Assembly (NCBI RefSeq): GCF_003471165.1
Contig: NZ_QRIL01000011.1
Span: 1-44,778, forward strand
DNA from: Ruminococcus sp. AM22-13
GTDB lineage: Bacteria; Bacillota; Clostridia; Lachnospirales; Lachnospiraceae
Direction of reading: 5' to 3'
DNA length: 44,778 nt
The notes beneath the pieces are model-generated. The model was not told the origin of the DNA and made no database searches. It was given only the letters and a program-made list of their open reading frames with translations. Below are positions 8,311-17,072 of this stretch, one piece after another (position 1 is the stretch's first letter; every line of letters starts with the position of its first letter). Position numbers and translations under genes: made by a program.

Positions 8311-9168
8311 TATTTGTTCTGTTTCGTATAACTTCTTGATTTTTTCCGCTACCTGTTGCAGTTTCTGAGCACGATGACCGAAGATTCTCAACGCCAGATC
8401 TCCGGCTGTGAGACGGGTAACGCCTCCATCTATTTCCGAATCTTCGTCAAGAATCTGCCAGATTTTTTCTTGAAGTTCCAGATTGATTGCTGAATCCGTT
8501 GACTTTACACTCCCGGATTCCTGACTGCAATTTTCACCATCTCTGCTGCAGATCTTAGAAAGAAACAGGTTTGCCATATGTGTGTAGCCCTCGTACATTC
8601 CGATTCCTTCCATGGGCATTTTGTCCGGTTCGTAGCGGGTATTGTCGCGATAGATCAGTTTGTCTCCTCTGTACAGTAGGACTTTTGAGGAGAATCTGCG
8701 GTACTGAAAACGTTCGTCATGAGCGTTTCGACCACAGGAGATGATCTCCAGCAGGAATAAACGGGAGGTTTCGTCTCCCAGATGGATGGTCATCTTGCTG
8801 TCAAAGGCTGACTGTGCAAAAGGAATAACCGGCTGGGGATAATAGTATAATGTGGCGTTTTTGTCTACCTGTACTTCGATGGTTCGGGTGGCTGAGCCTT
8901 CGTCCATTTTGTGGATTTTCTCAAAGGACTGGGACAGGACTTCCAGGTCTGCGCCTTCCTTTACATGATAGGAAAATTCCTGGGAATCGCCTGCCATAAT
9001 TCCTGCGGAAGCACAGAGCGGCATGATCTGGATCCCACCGTTTTCTTTTTCGAAAGGCATCATGATCTTGTATGGCGCTGTAAAAGACAGATCTTCCAGA
9101 ATAGTCCTTCCGTCTTTTAAGGCTGCGCAGGCGCTGATGCGGGATATTTTTCCGAATTTGTTATCCAT
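8308..9168 (-). CDS. ureD: Urease accessory protein UreD (UreH)
   Basis: UreD is the scaffold that binds apo-urease and, with UreF and UreG, delivers Ni2+ to the active site. The product has family landmarks such as LYYYPQPVIPFAQSAF, GRNAHDERF and GMYEGYTHMANLF. It is the last gene of the operon and starts 12 bases after the ureG stop. Two ATGs are in frame (9174 and 9168); the AAAGGA site overlapping the ureG stop is better spaced from 9168, which gives 286 aa. The terminator at 8280-8310 ends the operon. Confidence 0.93.
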   Translation of the reverse strand: MDNKFGKISRISACAALKDGRTILEDLSFTAPYKIMMPFEKENGGIQIMPLCASAGIMAGDSQEFSYHVKEGADLEVLSQSFEKIHKMDEGSATRTIEVQVDKNATLYYYPQPVIPFAQSAFDSKMTIHLGDETSRLFLLEIISCGRNAHDERFQYRRFSSKVLLYRGDKLIYRDNTRYEPDKMPMEGIGMYEGYTHMANLFLSKICSRDGENCSQESGSVKSTDSAINLELQEKIWQILDEDSEIDGGVTRLTAGDLALRIFGHRAQKLQQVAEKIKKLYETEQI

Positions 9169-9180
9169 AGGCATTTTCCT

Positions 9181-9789
9181 TTACATTCCTTCCAGGAGTA
9201 CGTTTTTCTTGATCCACTCTACTACTTTATCTACATTCTCATCTCCGCGGATATTTGTAAACTGGAATGGTCTGTCACCACGCATTTTTTTGGAGTCTCT
9301 TTCCATTACTTCGAGACTTGCACCTACATATGGAGCCAGGTCTATCTTATTAATTACAAGAAGATCAGAACGTGTGATTCCAGGACCGCCTTTACGCGGA
9401 ATCTTATCACCTTCTGCTACGTCGATAACGAAGATGGTTGCATCTACCAGCTCCGGACTGAATGTTGCAGACAGATTATCTCCGCCGCTTTCGATGAAAA
9501 GAAGTTCAATATCAGGGAAGCGTTCCATCATCTCATCTACTGCTTCCAGATTCATGGAAGCGTCTTCACGTATGGCTGTGTGAGGGCATCCACCTGTCTC
9601 TACACCAATGATCCTCTCTACAGGAAGAACGCTGTTCTTTGCAAGGAACTGGGCGTCTTCTTTTGTGTAGATATCATTTGTGATGACACCAATGCTGTAA
9701 TCCTTTGCCATCTTTCTTGACAGTGCTTCAATAAGTGCTGTTTTTCCGGAACCTACAGGTCCGGCAACTCCGATTTTTACGTATGACAT
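9181..9789 (-). CDS. ureG: Urease accessory GTPase UreG
   Basis: SIMIBI-class GTPase that powers Ni2+ insertion. It has the P-loop GPVGSGKT near residues 9-16, the nickel-binding CPH motif in [17 protein letters not shown], a Walker B-like [13 protein letters not shown], and the NKID guanine specificity motif. At 202 aa it has the usual length. It lacks the long N-terminal histidine-rich stretch of some plant and actinobacterial forms. It is followed by ureD and preceded by a 152-base gap to ureF that shows no clear structure. Confidence 0.97.
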   Translation of the reverse strand: MSYVKIGVAGPVGSGKTALIEALSRKMAKDYSIGVITNDIYTKEDAQFLAKNSVLPVERIIGVETGGCPHTAIREDASMNLEAVDEMMERFPDIELLFIESGGDNLSATFSPELVDATIFVIDVAEGDKIPRKGGPGITRSDLLVINKIDLAPYVGASLEVMERDSKKMRGDRPFQFTNIRGDENVDKVVEWIKKNVLLEGM

Positions 9790-9941
9790 AACCGATTTCC
9801 TCTTTTCTACTTTACTTGTTGATAGCTTCTTATAATCTGTTTACTGACTTTCCACATATTATTTTTGAAGATTTCATATTATACACATGATTCTGTTTCT
9901 ATCCACGCTTGAACCTGGAATAACCTAATACCAAATTCAAA

Positions 9942-10634
9942 CTAAGACATATATAGCCTGGAATACAACTTCTCATGCTGGATTCCTCTGATATCAAATC
10001 CAGGCGCAGAGAGACATAAGTCCTCCTCGCTTCTGTTCATGACATCCTTTAATATCTCATCAAATTCCCCATAGCATCCGCTCAGAAGCTGCTGCCCGGA
10101 TGTCTGGCTGAGGGGAATTGTTTTTACGCAGTTGGTGACGATTGCAGATGTCTGGGCATATAGATAATGTGTCAGCGCCTCTTCCAGAGGAATCTGCATT
10201 TCTGCACAGAAAACTCCGTAAATACAGCAATGATTTACTGCTTTTCCCTTTCTTGCATCCAGATATTCTCTGAAAATCCCTGTTTCGCTGATGGAAAGTC
10301 CAAGCTTTTCAATGGTCTTGGCAAAACGGGAACCCATTTTTCTGGCAGCTTCTCTCTGTTCCATAGGAATTCTGGATGCTTCCAGAAGTTCTTCCAGGTA
10401 CAGAAGTTCCTGCAGGTCTTTTTTCTCTGCAGCTTCGTATGCAAGTCTGGCTGCCAGAAGTTCTGTATACGCAAGATTCCATTTGATTTTGTGAGTAATA
10501 TACTCTCTGGCTGTGTCTACATTGTGGACAATTCCACGCTGAATATAAGTCTCAAGTCCCTGGGAGTGAGAATATCCTCCGATAGGGAACAGCGCATCAT
10601 TTACCTGTAGAAGATAGAACTGTTTTTCTGACAT
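9942..10634 (-). CDS. ureF: Urease accessory protein UreF
   Basis: All-helical UreF activates UreG and forms the UreD2F2 complex. The N-terminal YLLQVNDALFPIGGYSHSQGLETYI segment is diagnostic, as is the C-terminal QTSGQQLL region. At 230 aa it has typical length. The start is supported by CGGAGG upstream and it follows ureE by 18 bases. Confidence 0.95.
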   Translation of the reverse strand: MSEKQFYLLQVNDALFPIGGYSHSQGLETYIQRGIVHNVDTAREYITHKIKWNLAYTELLAARLAYEAAEKKDLQELLYLEELLEASRIPMEQREAARKMGSRFAKTIEKLGLSISETGIFREYLDARKGKAVNHCCIYGVFCAEMQIPLEEALTHYLYAQTSAIVTNCVKTIPLSQTSGQQLLSGCYGEFDEILKDVMNRSEEDLCLSAPGFDIRGIQHEKLYSRLYMS

Positions 10635-10652
10635 GAAGAACCTCCGTTGTTA

Positions 10653-11129
10653 TTAATGATGATGATTATGAATACTTGCAGAAATTCTCTTGTCAAAGTC
10701 CAGCTTCAGCACTTCTTTCTCCGCCTGAACTCCATGGATTTTCTGAAGCATAACAAGCATTGGCTCGTTATAGATCGTGATAAACGTATCATTCTCTCCC
10801 CAGAAAAGCGGTGCGTGTCTGTTTCCGATTTCATAGCAGACCTTTGCAGACATTTTCTCATGTCCGGGAGTCAGAGAAACACGGATAACTTCGCATGGCG
10901 GTGTATTTACCACTACAATCTTCTCATTATCTGCGTAGATCACATCATCCTGATACAGACCTCTGGCGAGAATGGAATCGTCCATGCGGATTCCCACTTC
11001 TGTTCCTTTGTCTGTTATTTTTTTATGTATTTTCTTAAATGCTTCGTGCCATTCAATATCTACATATTCTATTGTTTTTCCTGTAGTATCAAAATCATGA
11101 AGCTTTCCCAAAACCTGTTCACACAGCAT
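10653..11129 (-). CDS. ureE: Urease nickel metallochaperone UreE
   Basis: UreE dimer stores and passes Ni2+ to UreG. The 158-aa protein has the N-terminal RGL..D-type domain (SILARGLYQDDVIYADNEKIVVVN), the C-terminal metal-binding domain with NRHAPLFWGENDTFITIYNEPML, and a short histidine tail, HNHHH. The tail is shorter than that of Klebsiella UreE. It follows the urea channel gene by 49 bases. Confidence 0.95.
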   Translation of the reverse strand: MLCEQVLGKLHDFDTTGKTIEYVDIEWHEAFKKIHKKITDKGTEVGIRMDDSILARGLYQDDVIYADNEKIVVVNTPPCEVIRVSLTPGHEKMSAKVCYEIGNRHAPLFWGENDTFITIYNEPMLVMLQKIHGVQAEKEVLKLDFDKRISASIHNHHH

Positions 11130-11178
11130 TATTTTCGACCTCCTGAATCCGATAAAAATTTCTTATCAGATTTATTTT

Positions 11179-11685
11179 TTACCAAATCTGAAGTAACATC
11201 ATAACTCCAGGAACCCATGCAGTTACGATTCCTTCAAATACCTGAAGATATGGAACGAATTTTCCCAGTTTCTTTCCGCAGATGTCTTCTACGAAAGCAG
11301 TTCCCCAGAGAATTGCCCACAGATACCAGATTGCTGCCCAACGCAGATCCGGTGTGATTCCCAGTGCAGTGCTTCCTGTAAATCCCTCGATTGTACCGAA
11401 GATCACCGCATTGATGGCTACAAAAGTAGAAAACCATGCAAATGGGATAGGGCTTGCTTTCAGGAATTTACTCAGGGCTACGAAAAGATAGGTAAAGCAG
11501 AACAGCAGTCCTGTTCCTGCTGCATAATAATTGCCCTGCACCAGATTGACAAAGTTAATAAATAAAGAAAGACCACCTGTAAAGATGTTCATGATGGCGG
11601 TTGATTTTCCGTCTACATTATATAAAGAACACATACCGTTGTTAATCAATACGATTCCTACGAATAAAAGACAAACTCCTAACAT
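11179..11685 (-). CDS. ureI: UreI/AmiS-family urea channel
   Basis: A 168-aa membrane protein with six predicted helices, starting MLGVCLLFVGIVLINNGMCSL, with the family segments LFINFVNL, FTYLFVAL and WYLWAILWGTAFVE. The family (H. pylori UreI, AmiS) forms hexameric urea/amide channels. Its place inside a urease operon makes urea entry the natural role. Proton gating in H. pylori depends on periplasmic histidines; no His residues are visible here, so acid gating is not supported. The gene sits between ureC and ureE, after a 258-base gap. Confidence 0.9.
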   Translation of the reverse strand: MLGVCLLFVGIVLINNGMCSLYNVDGKSTAIMNIFTGGLSLFINFVNLVQGNYYAAGTGLLFCFTYLFVALSKFLKASPIPFAWFSTFVAINAVIFGTIEGFTGSTALGITPDLRWAAIWYLWAILWGTAFVEDICGKKLGKFVPYLQVFEGIVTAWVPGVMMLLQIW

Positions 11686-11821
11686 AATATTCTCTCCTCT
11701 CCTGCTTCTTCAGTATATTTTTCTGTTTATATTTCGTAAGTGGAAATACTTTTATTCAACACGCATAACAAGATGAATAAATCCTGCTTATTTTCATATA
11801 AAAATCAGAATTTTATACTGA

Positions 11822-11892
11822 CAGGACTGCCGTTATATCGTTTGGTAAGTTCTTATAAAAGTTCTCACAAAACTCCATAAATAACAGTCCTG
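11822..11892 (-). repeat. Inverted repeat in the ureC-ureI gap
   Basis: CAGGACTG at 11822-11829 pairs perfectly with CAGTCCTG at 11885-11892, with a 55-base loop. It lies between ureC and ureI. It may act as mRNA processing or decay structure, or be a worn member of the TATAGCAGTCC repeat family. No T-run follows. Confidence 0.35.
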
Positions 11893-11943
11893 CGAATATC
11901 ATTTTTATGATCAGATAACCAGAATATAATGGTTCAAAATTGT

Positions 11944-13665
11944 TTAAAACAGACTGTAAAGCTGTGTCAGCGGAAGCTTCTCTGCCGGTTTGGAAATGAT
12001 TTCTTCGCCGTCAACAGTAACCTTATATGTCTCCGGATCTACGGTCAGTTCCGGTGTTCTGTCGTTAAATACCATATCTTTTTTGCTGATATTTCTGCAT
12101 CCCTTTACAGGTACTACAGTTTTCTCAAGACCGTATTTCTCTTTTACATTCTCATCCATGGCAGCCTGGGATACAAAGGTCAGGCAGGCTTCATTCTTAG
12201 CTTTTCCATGAGCTGCAAACATTGGCTGATAGAGAACCGGCTGTGTTGTCGGAATGGATGCATTTGCATCACCCATCTTAGATGCAATGATCATGCCGCC
12301 TTTGATGATGATATCCGGTTTTGCACCAAAGAATACAGGATTCCAGAGAACGAGATCTGCAAATTTACCTTCTTCCACAGAGCCTACATACTGGGAAATA
12401 CCGTGTGTAATCGCCGGGTTGATGGTATATTTGGAGATATAACGTTTTACACGGAAGTTGTCATTATCATGTCCTGCATCTTCCGGAAGTGCACCTCTCT
12501 CGTCTTTCATCTTGCTTGCTGTCTGCCAGGTACGTGTGATAACCTCACCTACACGTCCCATAGCCTGAGAGTCAGAGCTCATCATACTGAAGATACCCAT
12601 ATCATGTAGAACATCCTCTGCTGCGATTGTCTCAGGACGGATTCGGGAATCTGCAAATGCAACATCTTCCGGAATTCTCTTGTCAAGGTGATGGCAGACC
12701 ATCAGCATATCCAGATGCTCATCCAGAGTGTTTACTGTGTATGGCATTGTCGGGTTTGTGGAGGATGGCAGTACGTTCGGAGCTGCTGCTGCGCGGATAA
12801 TATCCGGTGCATGTCCGCCGCCTGCACCCTCTGTATGATAAGTGTGGATGGTTCTGCCGCCGATGGCTGCAAGTGTATCTTCCACACATCCACCTTCATT
12901 TAATGTGTCTGTATGGATGGCAACCTGTACATCATATTCATCTGCCACATTCAGACAATGATTGATAACTGCAGGTGTTGCGCCCCAGTCCTCATGAATC
13001 TTCAATCCCATGGCACCAGCTTTTACCTGCTCGATAAGAGGAGCTTCGTCAGAGCAGTTACCTTTTCCAAGGAAACCAAGGTTCATCGGATACTCTTCTG
13101 CTGCCTTTAACATCATTCTTAAATTCCATGGTCCAGGTGTACAGGTTGTTGCATTGGTACCATCCGCCGGGCCTGTACCGCCACCAATCATGGTAGTTAC
13201 ACCACTGTAGAGTGCACAGTCGATCTGCTGCGGGCTGATGAAATGAATATGGGTGTCAATTCCACCTGCGGTTACAATCATTCCCTCACCGGCAAGTGCC
13301 TCTGTAGATGCACCAACTGTCATTCCAGGTGTCACACCGTCCATGATATCCGGGTTTCCGGCCTTACCGATTCCCGCAATCTTACCGTCTTTGATACCGA
13401 TATCTGCTTTGATGATTCCAGTGGAATCTACGATCAGTGCATTGGTAATCACGAGATCAAGATCACCATCTTTGCTACAAGTTTTTACAGACTGTCCCAT
13501 ACCGTCACGGATTGTCTTGCCGCCGCCGAACTTTACTTCGTCTCCATAAGTTGTATAATCTTTTTCTACTTCAATCACAAGGCTTGTATCTGCCAGACGT
13601 ACCTTATCTCCTGTAGTCGGGCCATACATTGCCGCATATTTGCTTCCGGAAATTTTTGTACTCAT
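11944..13665 (-). CDS. ureC: Urease alpha subunit UreC
   Basis: Catalytic subunit of urease, which hydrolyses urea to ammonia and carbamate using two Ni2+ ions. The 573-aa length is standard. Active-site elements are all present: the HIH pair in [14 protein letters not shown], the carbamylated lysine K222 in GLKIHEDWG, the mobile-flap cysteine C324 with H325 in MVCHHLD, and the metal ligand D365 in SSDSQAMGR. The ribosome site AAGGAGG precedes the ATG at 13665, 12 bases after ureB. Confidence 0.98.
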   Translation of the reverse strand: MSTKISGSKYAAMYGPTTGDKVRLADTSLVIEVEKDYTTYGDEVKFGGGKTIRDGMGQSVKTCSKDGDLDLVITNALIVDSTGIIKADIGIKDGKIAGIGKAGNPDIMDGVTPGMTVGASTEALAGEGMIVTAGGIDTHIHFISPQQIDCALYSGVTTMIGGGTGPADGTNATTCTPGPWNLRMMLKAAEEYPMNLGFLGKGNCSDEAPLIEQVKAGAMGLKIHEDWGATPAVINHCLNVADEYDVQVAIHTDTLNEGGCVEDTLAAIGGRTIHTYHTEGAGGGHAPDIIRAAAAPNVLPSSTNPTMPYTVNTLDEHLDMLMVCHHLDKRIPEDVAFADSRIRPETIAAEDVLHDMGIFSMMSSDSQAMGRVGEVITRTWQTASKMKDERGALPEDAGHDNDNFRVKRYISKYTINPAITHGISQYVGSVEEGKFADLVLWNPVFFGAKPDIIIKGGMIIASKMGDANASIPTTQPVLYQPMFAAHGKAKNEACLTFVSQAAMDENVKEKYGLEKTVVPVKGCRNISKKDMVFNDRTPELTVDPETYKVTVDGEEIISKPAEKLPLTQLYSLF

Positions 13666-13677
13666 TGTTGTCCCTCC

Positions 13678-14037
13678 TTACAGAAATCCTTTTAATTTCG
13701 CAGTTTCCATGGATGCTGTTTTTGTATCGTCAGTTGCCTGTGCGCGGGTAAGGTCATTCAGTCCGAATACTCTCTGTCTGCCGCCCATTTCTGTAAGCTG
13801 AACCTCTTTTTCTTCACCCGGCTCAAATCTTACAGATGTTCCTGAAGGAATGTCCAGATGATATCCATAGGCTTTTTCCCTGTCAAAAGAAAGGCATTTA
13901 TTTACTTCAAAGAAGTGAAAATGAGAACCGACCTGAACCGGTCTGTCGCCTTTATTTGCCACTGTTACTGTCACTGTTTTCTTGCCTTCATTAAGTGTGA
14001 TCTCACGATCTGCGGCCATAATTTCACCGATTTTCAT
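13678..14037 (-). CDS. ureB: Urease beta subunit UreB
   Basis: Small structural subunit of the three-subunit urease type (alpha-beta-gamma). It has [19 protein letters not shown] and the C-terminal [13 protein letters not shown] segments. Two in-frame ATGs exist (14043 and 14037); GGAGG sits only 3 bases from the first and 9 from the second, so 14037 ([10 protein letters not shown]) is preferred, giving 119 aa. It follows ureA by about 14 bases. Confidence 0.95.
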   Translation of the reverse strand: MKIGEIMAADREITLNEGKKTVTVTVANKGDRPVQVGSHFHFFEVNKCLSFDREKAYGYHLDIPSGTSVRFEPGEEKEVQLTEMGGRQRVFGLNDLTRAQATDDTKTASMETAKLKGFL

Positions 14038-14051
14038 GCTCATTTTCCTCC

Positions 14052-14354
14052 TTACTGAATTGGATTATGTACTGTCACAAGCTTGGTTCCATCTGGGAAT
14101 GTTGCTTCTACCTGAACTTCACTGATCATATCAGCAACACCGTCCATTACGTCATCCTTTGTAAGGATCTTGGTTCCAAGCTGCATCAGCTCTACCACTG
14201 TTTTACCATCTCTTGCAAGCTCCAGGAGTTCAGAACTGATATACGCAAGTGCCTCCACGTAATTCAGTTTCAGACCTCTTTCCTTTCTCTCTTTTGCAAG
14301 ATTTCCTGCCATATGAAGCATTAATTTTTCCTGTTCTTTGGGATTCAGCCTCAT
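14052..14354 (-). CDS. ureA: Urease gamma subunit UreA
   Basis: 100-aa gamma subunit and first gene of the operon. Family segments are [31 protein letters not shown] and the C-terminal [27 protein letters not shown] lies 6 bases before the ATG. Separate ureA, ureB and ureC show the common bacterial three-subunit arrangement, unlike the fused ureAB of Helicobacter. Confidence 0.97.
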   Translation of the reverse strand: MRLNPKEQEKLMLHMAGNLAKERKERGLKLNYVEALAYISSELLELARDGKTVVELMQLGTKILTKDDVMDGVADMISEVQVEATFPDGTKLVTVHNPIQ

Positions 14355-14411
14355 GATATTCCTCCTCTCGAATTGTGCGGATTATAATATGAAAAAATCT
14401 TCGTAGTACGC

Positions 14412-14462
14412 AAAAAAGAGCAGGCAATGGGATTCTTTCTCAGACCCCATTGTCTGCTCTTT
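14412..14462 (-). terminator. Leader terminator (candidate attenuator) of the urease operon
   Basis: On the minus strand a 17-bp stem (right arm 14446-14462, left arm 14415-14431, one non-Watson-Crick position) ends in six T. It is an intrinsic terminator placed after the urease promoter and about 55 bases before ureA. Its 5' arm overlaps an alternative hairpin, CAGAC-AATGGG-GTCTG (14441-14456), which cannot form at the same time. This is the layout of transcription attenuation. The loop AATGGG has A1 and G4, as in loops bound by ANTAR antiterminators, but only one such hairpin is visible. Confidence 0.7.
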
Positions 14463-14485
14463 GCACGAAAATTTTTATATAGGGG

Positions 14486-14514
14486 ATTATAACTTGTGTT
14501 TCTTTGATGGTCAA
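14486..14514 (-). promoter_or_regulatory. Sigma-A promoter of the urease operon
   Basis: The minus strand reads TTGACC (14509-14514), 17 bases, then TATAAT (14486-14491): a near-consensus promoter. Transcription would begin near 14479, giving a leader of about 125 bases that contains the terminator. Confidence 0.8.
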
Positions 14515-14772
14515 GATGTTTTTTGTGAATTTTTTTCGAACATTATTAATAATAGGAATAAAGCGTATCCCATTAAGAAGCAACCAATATCAGATTCTGT
14601 AAGTAAACTGAAAATGAAGTGAACAGTAATAATTGTAACAAAATTCATATAAAATGACACAGGATTCCATTGTTTCGCTACATATTTACATGCTACATTT
14701 GAATTACATATTTTATGGGCATTTCGCCCGCAAATAGAAGGATTCAAGCCAGAAGGCCGGGAGGTTTTTATA
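14515..14772 (+). promoter_or_regulatory. Upstream region of the GH120 gene
   Basis: A gap shared by the divergent urease and GH120 genes. The only promoter-like pair found for GH120 is TTTACA (14685-14690) and TATTTT (14709-14714), 18 bases apart. A small hairpin GGGC-ATTTC-GCCC (14717-14729) would be near the transcript start, and GGGAGG lies 8 bases before the ATG. A 78-codon minus-strand frame here has no ribosome site and is not called. Confidence 0.3.
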
Positions 14773-16803
14773 ATGATTATTTACGTTGATGCATCCGTGA
14801 TCCAGACCGGAAACGGAACAAAAGAAAATCCATTCAAAACTGTTCAGGAGGCCGCTGCAAAGGCACTTCCGGGAGATGAAGTCATCGTTGCACCGGGATT
14901 ATACCGTGAAGCAGTTAATCCGATTCACGCAGGAACGCCAGACAAGCGTATCACCTACCGTTCTGCAATAAAAGGACAGGCACACATTACAGGAAGTGAA
15001 GCTGTCAAAGACTGGGAAAATATAGAAGGCACTGTATGGAAAGCAATCATTCCGAACGGAATCTTCGGTGATTATAACCCATTTACTACCCTGGTATCCG
15101 GAGATTGGTTTATCGCTACATTTATTGCTCATACAGGAGATGTATATCTGAATGAGAAATCCATGTATGAGGTAACCACTCTGGATAAAGTTAAAAATCC
15201 ACAGAAAAGTACTATCTCATGGGATCCTGATTTCTCTGTATATACATGGTACGCGGAACAGGATGAAGCCAATAATCAGACAATTATTTATGCAAACTTC
15301 CATGAAAAAGATCCTAATAAAGAAAATGTTGAGATCAGTGTAAGAAGAAACTGCTTCTATCCGGGAAGTGAAGGAATCGGATATATCACTCTCTCCGGTT
15401 TCCGTATCAGTCAGGCTGCTACTCAGTGGGCCCCTCCTACTGCTTATCAGGAGGGAATGGTCGGTCCTCACTGGTCCAAAGGATGGATCATCGAAGACTG
15501 TGAAATCTATGAATCCAAATGCAGCGGTATTTCTCTTGGTAAATATCTGCAGCCGGAAAATGATAACAAATGGTTAAAATGGAAATACAAAGACGGAACT
15601 CAGACAGAGCGCGACTGCATCTGTCAGGCTTCCTATGAAGGATGGGATAAGGAGCATATTGGTTCCCATATTGTACGCAGATGTGAGATTCATGACTGCG
15701 GCCAGACAGGTATTGTAGGACATCTTGGAGGCGTATTCTCTGTTATTGAAGACAACCATATCCACCACATTAACAACAAGCAGAATCTGGCAGGAGCAGA
15801 GATCGGCGGTATCAAAATGCATGCCGCTATCGATGTTATTTTCCGCCGCAACCATATACATAACTGCACCCGTGGTCTGTGGCTTGACTGGCAGGCACAG
15901 GGAACCCGCGTTACAGGAAATCTCTTCCATGACAATGCTCTTCCAAATGATTTCGAAGCAGGCGATGACGCCGTCACAAGCGTAGGAGAAGATATCTTCG
16001 TTGAGGTTTCCCATGGTCCGACATTGATCGACCACAATATCCTGCTGTCTGACCGTGCACTGAAAATTGCAACCCAAGGCGTTGCCCTTGTACATAACCT
16101 GATCTGCGGCGGCTTCGTTTCTGTTGGTATCGGTACAGACAACGGTGCACCTGATATTCCATCTCCGAGATATACTCCATATCACACCAAACACGGAACT
16201 CAGGTTGCAGGATTTATGACCATCCTTCATGGAGATGACAGATTCTACAACAACATCTTCGTTCAGAAACCGATCCGTCCTTGTATGCAGGAGCTGGCTG
16301 ATCTTATGGGCGGCAACGGAAATATGTGGGATGACTGCAATGTACTCACCGGAACCTTCAGATTTAACGGGTATCCAACCTTTGAAGAGTGGAACAGACA
16401 GTTTGAAGGTTACTGCGGAATGGGTTCTGAAACAACAGGTAACTGCTATTATGATCACCTTCCTGTATGGGCATCCGGCAATCTCTATTTCAACGGAGCA
16501 CGTGCATGGGAAAAAGAAACAGATGCAGTCACAGATGCAGAACACACTGTAGATATCTCTGTCGAAAAGAAAGAAGATGGCTGGTATCTGAAGACCAATC
16601 TGTATGATATCATCAAAGAAGAAACCGACGGTATCATCTCAACTGAAACACTTGGTATGGCATTCGAACCGGAGCAGAAATACGAAAATCCTGACGGAAG
16701 CCCGATTATCTTTAATCAGGATTTCTTTGGAAATCACAGAGATGTGAAAACTGTTGCAGGACCATTTACAGATAAAAAAGCCTCTGAGCAAAAGCTCTTT
16801 TAA
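14773..16803 (+). CDS. GH120 beta-xylosidase (right-handed beta-helix)
   Basis: The 676-aa cytoplasmic protein (no signal peptide) closely resembles the GH120 beta-xylosidase XylC of Thermoanaerobacterium saccharolyticum along its length: GTKENPFKTVQEAA, GDVYLNEKSMYEV, RRNCFYPG, WAPPTA, GWIIEDCEIYESKCS, GLWLDWQAQGTRV and FVEVSHGP. GH120 enzymes are parallel beta-helix retaining beta-xylosidases acting on xylo-oligosaccharides. By alignment from memory, the nucleophile is D372 (WLDWQAQ) and the acid/base E411 (FVEVS). These are 39 residues apart here against 23 in XylC, so an insertion of about 16 residues (NDFEAGDDAVTS) lies next to the active site. It is monocistronic, with a terminator at 16852. 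Confidence 0.9.
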   Translation: MIIYVDASVIQTGNGTKENPFKTVQEAAAKALPGDEVIVAPGLYREAVNPIHAGTPDKRITYRSAIKGQAHITGSEAVKDWENIEGTVWKAIIPNGIFGDYNPFTTLVSGDWFIATFIAHTGDVYLNEKSMYEVTTLDKVKNPQKSTISWDPDFSVYTWYAEQDEANNQTIIYANFHEKDPNKENVEISVRRNCFYPGSEGIGYITLSGFRISQAATQWAPPTAYQEGMVGPHWSKGWIIEDCEIYESKCSGISLGKYLQPENDNKWLKWKYKDGTQTERDCICQASYEGWDKEHIGSHIVRRCEIHDCGQTGIVGHLGGVFSVIEDNHIHHINNKQNLAGAEIGGIKMHAAIDVIFRRNHIHNCTRGLWLDWQAQGTRVTGNLFHDNALPNDFEAGDDAVTSVGEDIFVEVSHGPTLIDHNILLSDRALKIATQGVALVHNLICGGFVSVGIGTDNGAPDIPSPRYTPYHTKHGTQVAGFMTILHGDDRFYNNIFVQKPIRPCMQELADLMGGNGNMWDDCNVLTGTFRFNGYPTFEEWNRQFEGYCGMGSETTGNCYYDHLPVWASGNLYFNGARAWEKETDAVTDAEHTVDISVEKKEDGWYLKTNLYDIIKEETDGIISTETLGMAFEPEQKYENPDGSPIIFNQDFFGNHRDVKTVAGPFTDKKASEQKLF

Positions 16804-16851
16804 CCTGATATCCATATAGTCAATAGCTTTACCATATATAAACCATACATA

Positions 16852-16911
16852 AAAACAGCTATGAAGAGTACAGATATTTTTATCTACTGCTCTTGCATAG
16901 CTGTTTTCTTA
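16852..16911 (+). terminator. Terminator of the GH120 gene
   Basis: A long hairpin pairs AAAACAGCTATG with CATAGCTGTTTT, plus an inner AAGAGTACAGATA / TATCTACTGCTCTT stem, followed by a T-rich stretch. It may also work on the minus strand for the MATE gene. Confidence 0.8.
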
Positions 16912-16928
16912 TTTTGTTATACTTTTAT

Positions 16929-17072
16929 TATAGCAGTCCTAATAAATAATGTATTTAAGACAGTTCAGCAGAATTTCACACTCTGATGGGCTGGAGTCAA
17001 GCGGATATGCCCCCCCCCCGCAGGGGACTTACTTAATTCGCTTAAGATGCATTATTTACTCGGACTGCTATA
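16929..17072. repeat. MITE-like element, copy 1 (TATAGCAGTCC family)
   Basis: A 144-bp element has imperfect terminal inverted repeats of about 31 bases: 16929-16959 and 17041-17072, both beginning TATAGCAGTCC when read inward. It encloses a run of ten C (17010-17019) and the block CCGCAGGGGACTTACTTA, which recurs at 43281 and, inverted and diverged, at 41528. It has no ORF. The right arm encodes the last residues and stop codon of the MATE gene. Confidence 0.65.

Noticed and set aside
11929..12609. 226-codon plus-strand ORF
   Set aside because: Antisense to ureC; no ribosome site and unlikely composition.
14457..14479. A first (P1) hairpin of a full ANTAR dual-hairpin target
   Set aside because: Only a 3-bp stem (TGC-AAAGA-GCA) is possible between the predicted transcript start and the hexaloop hairpin, so a canonical pair is not claimed.
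14511..14747. 78-codon minus-strand ORF with two hydrophobic stretches upstream of ureA
   Set aside because: It has no ribosome site, its end overlaps the urease -35 region, and no family is recognisable.
15574..16545. 323-codon minus-strand ORF
   Set aside because: Antisense shadow of the GH120 gene, whose own frame matches a known family end to end.
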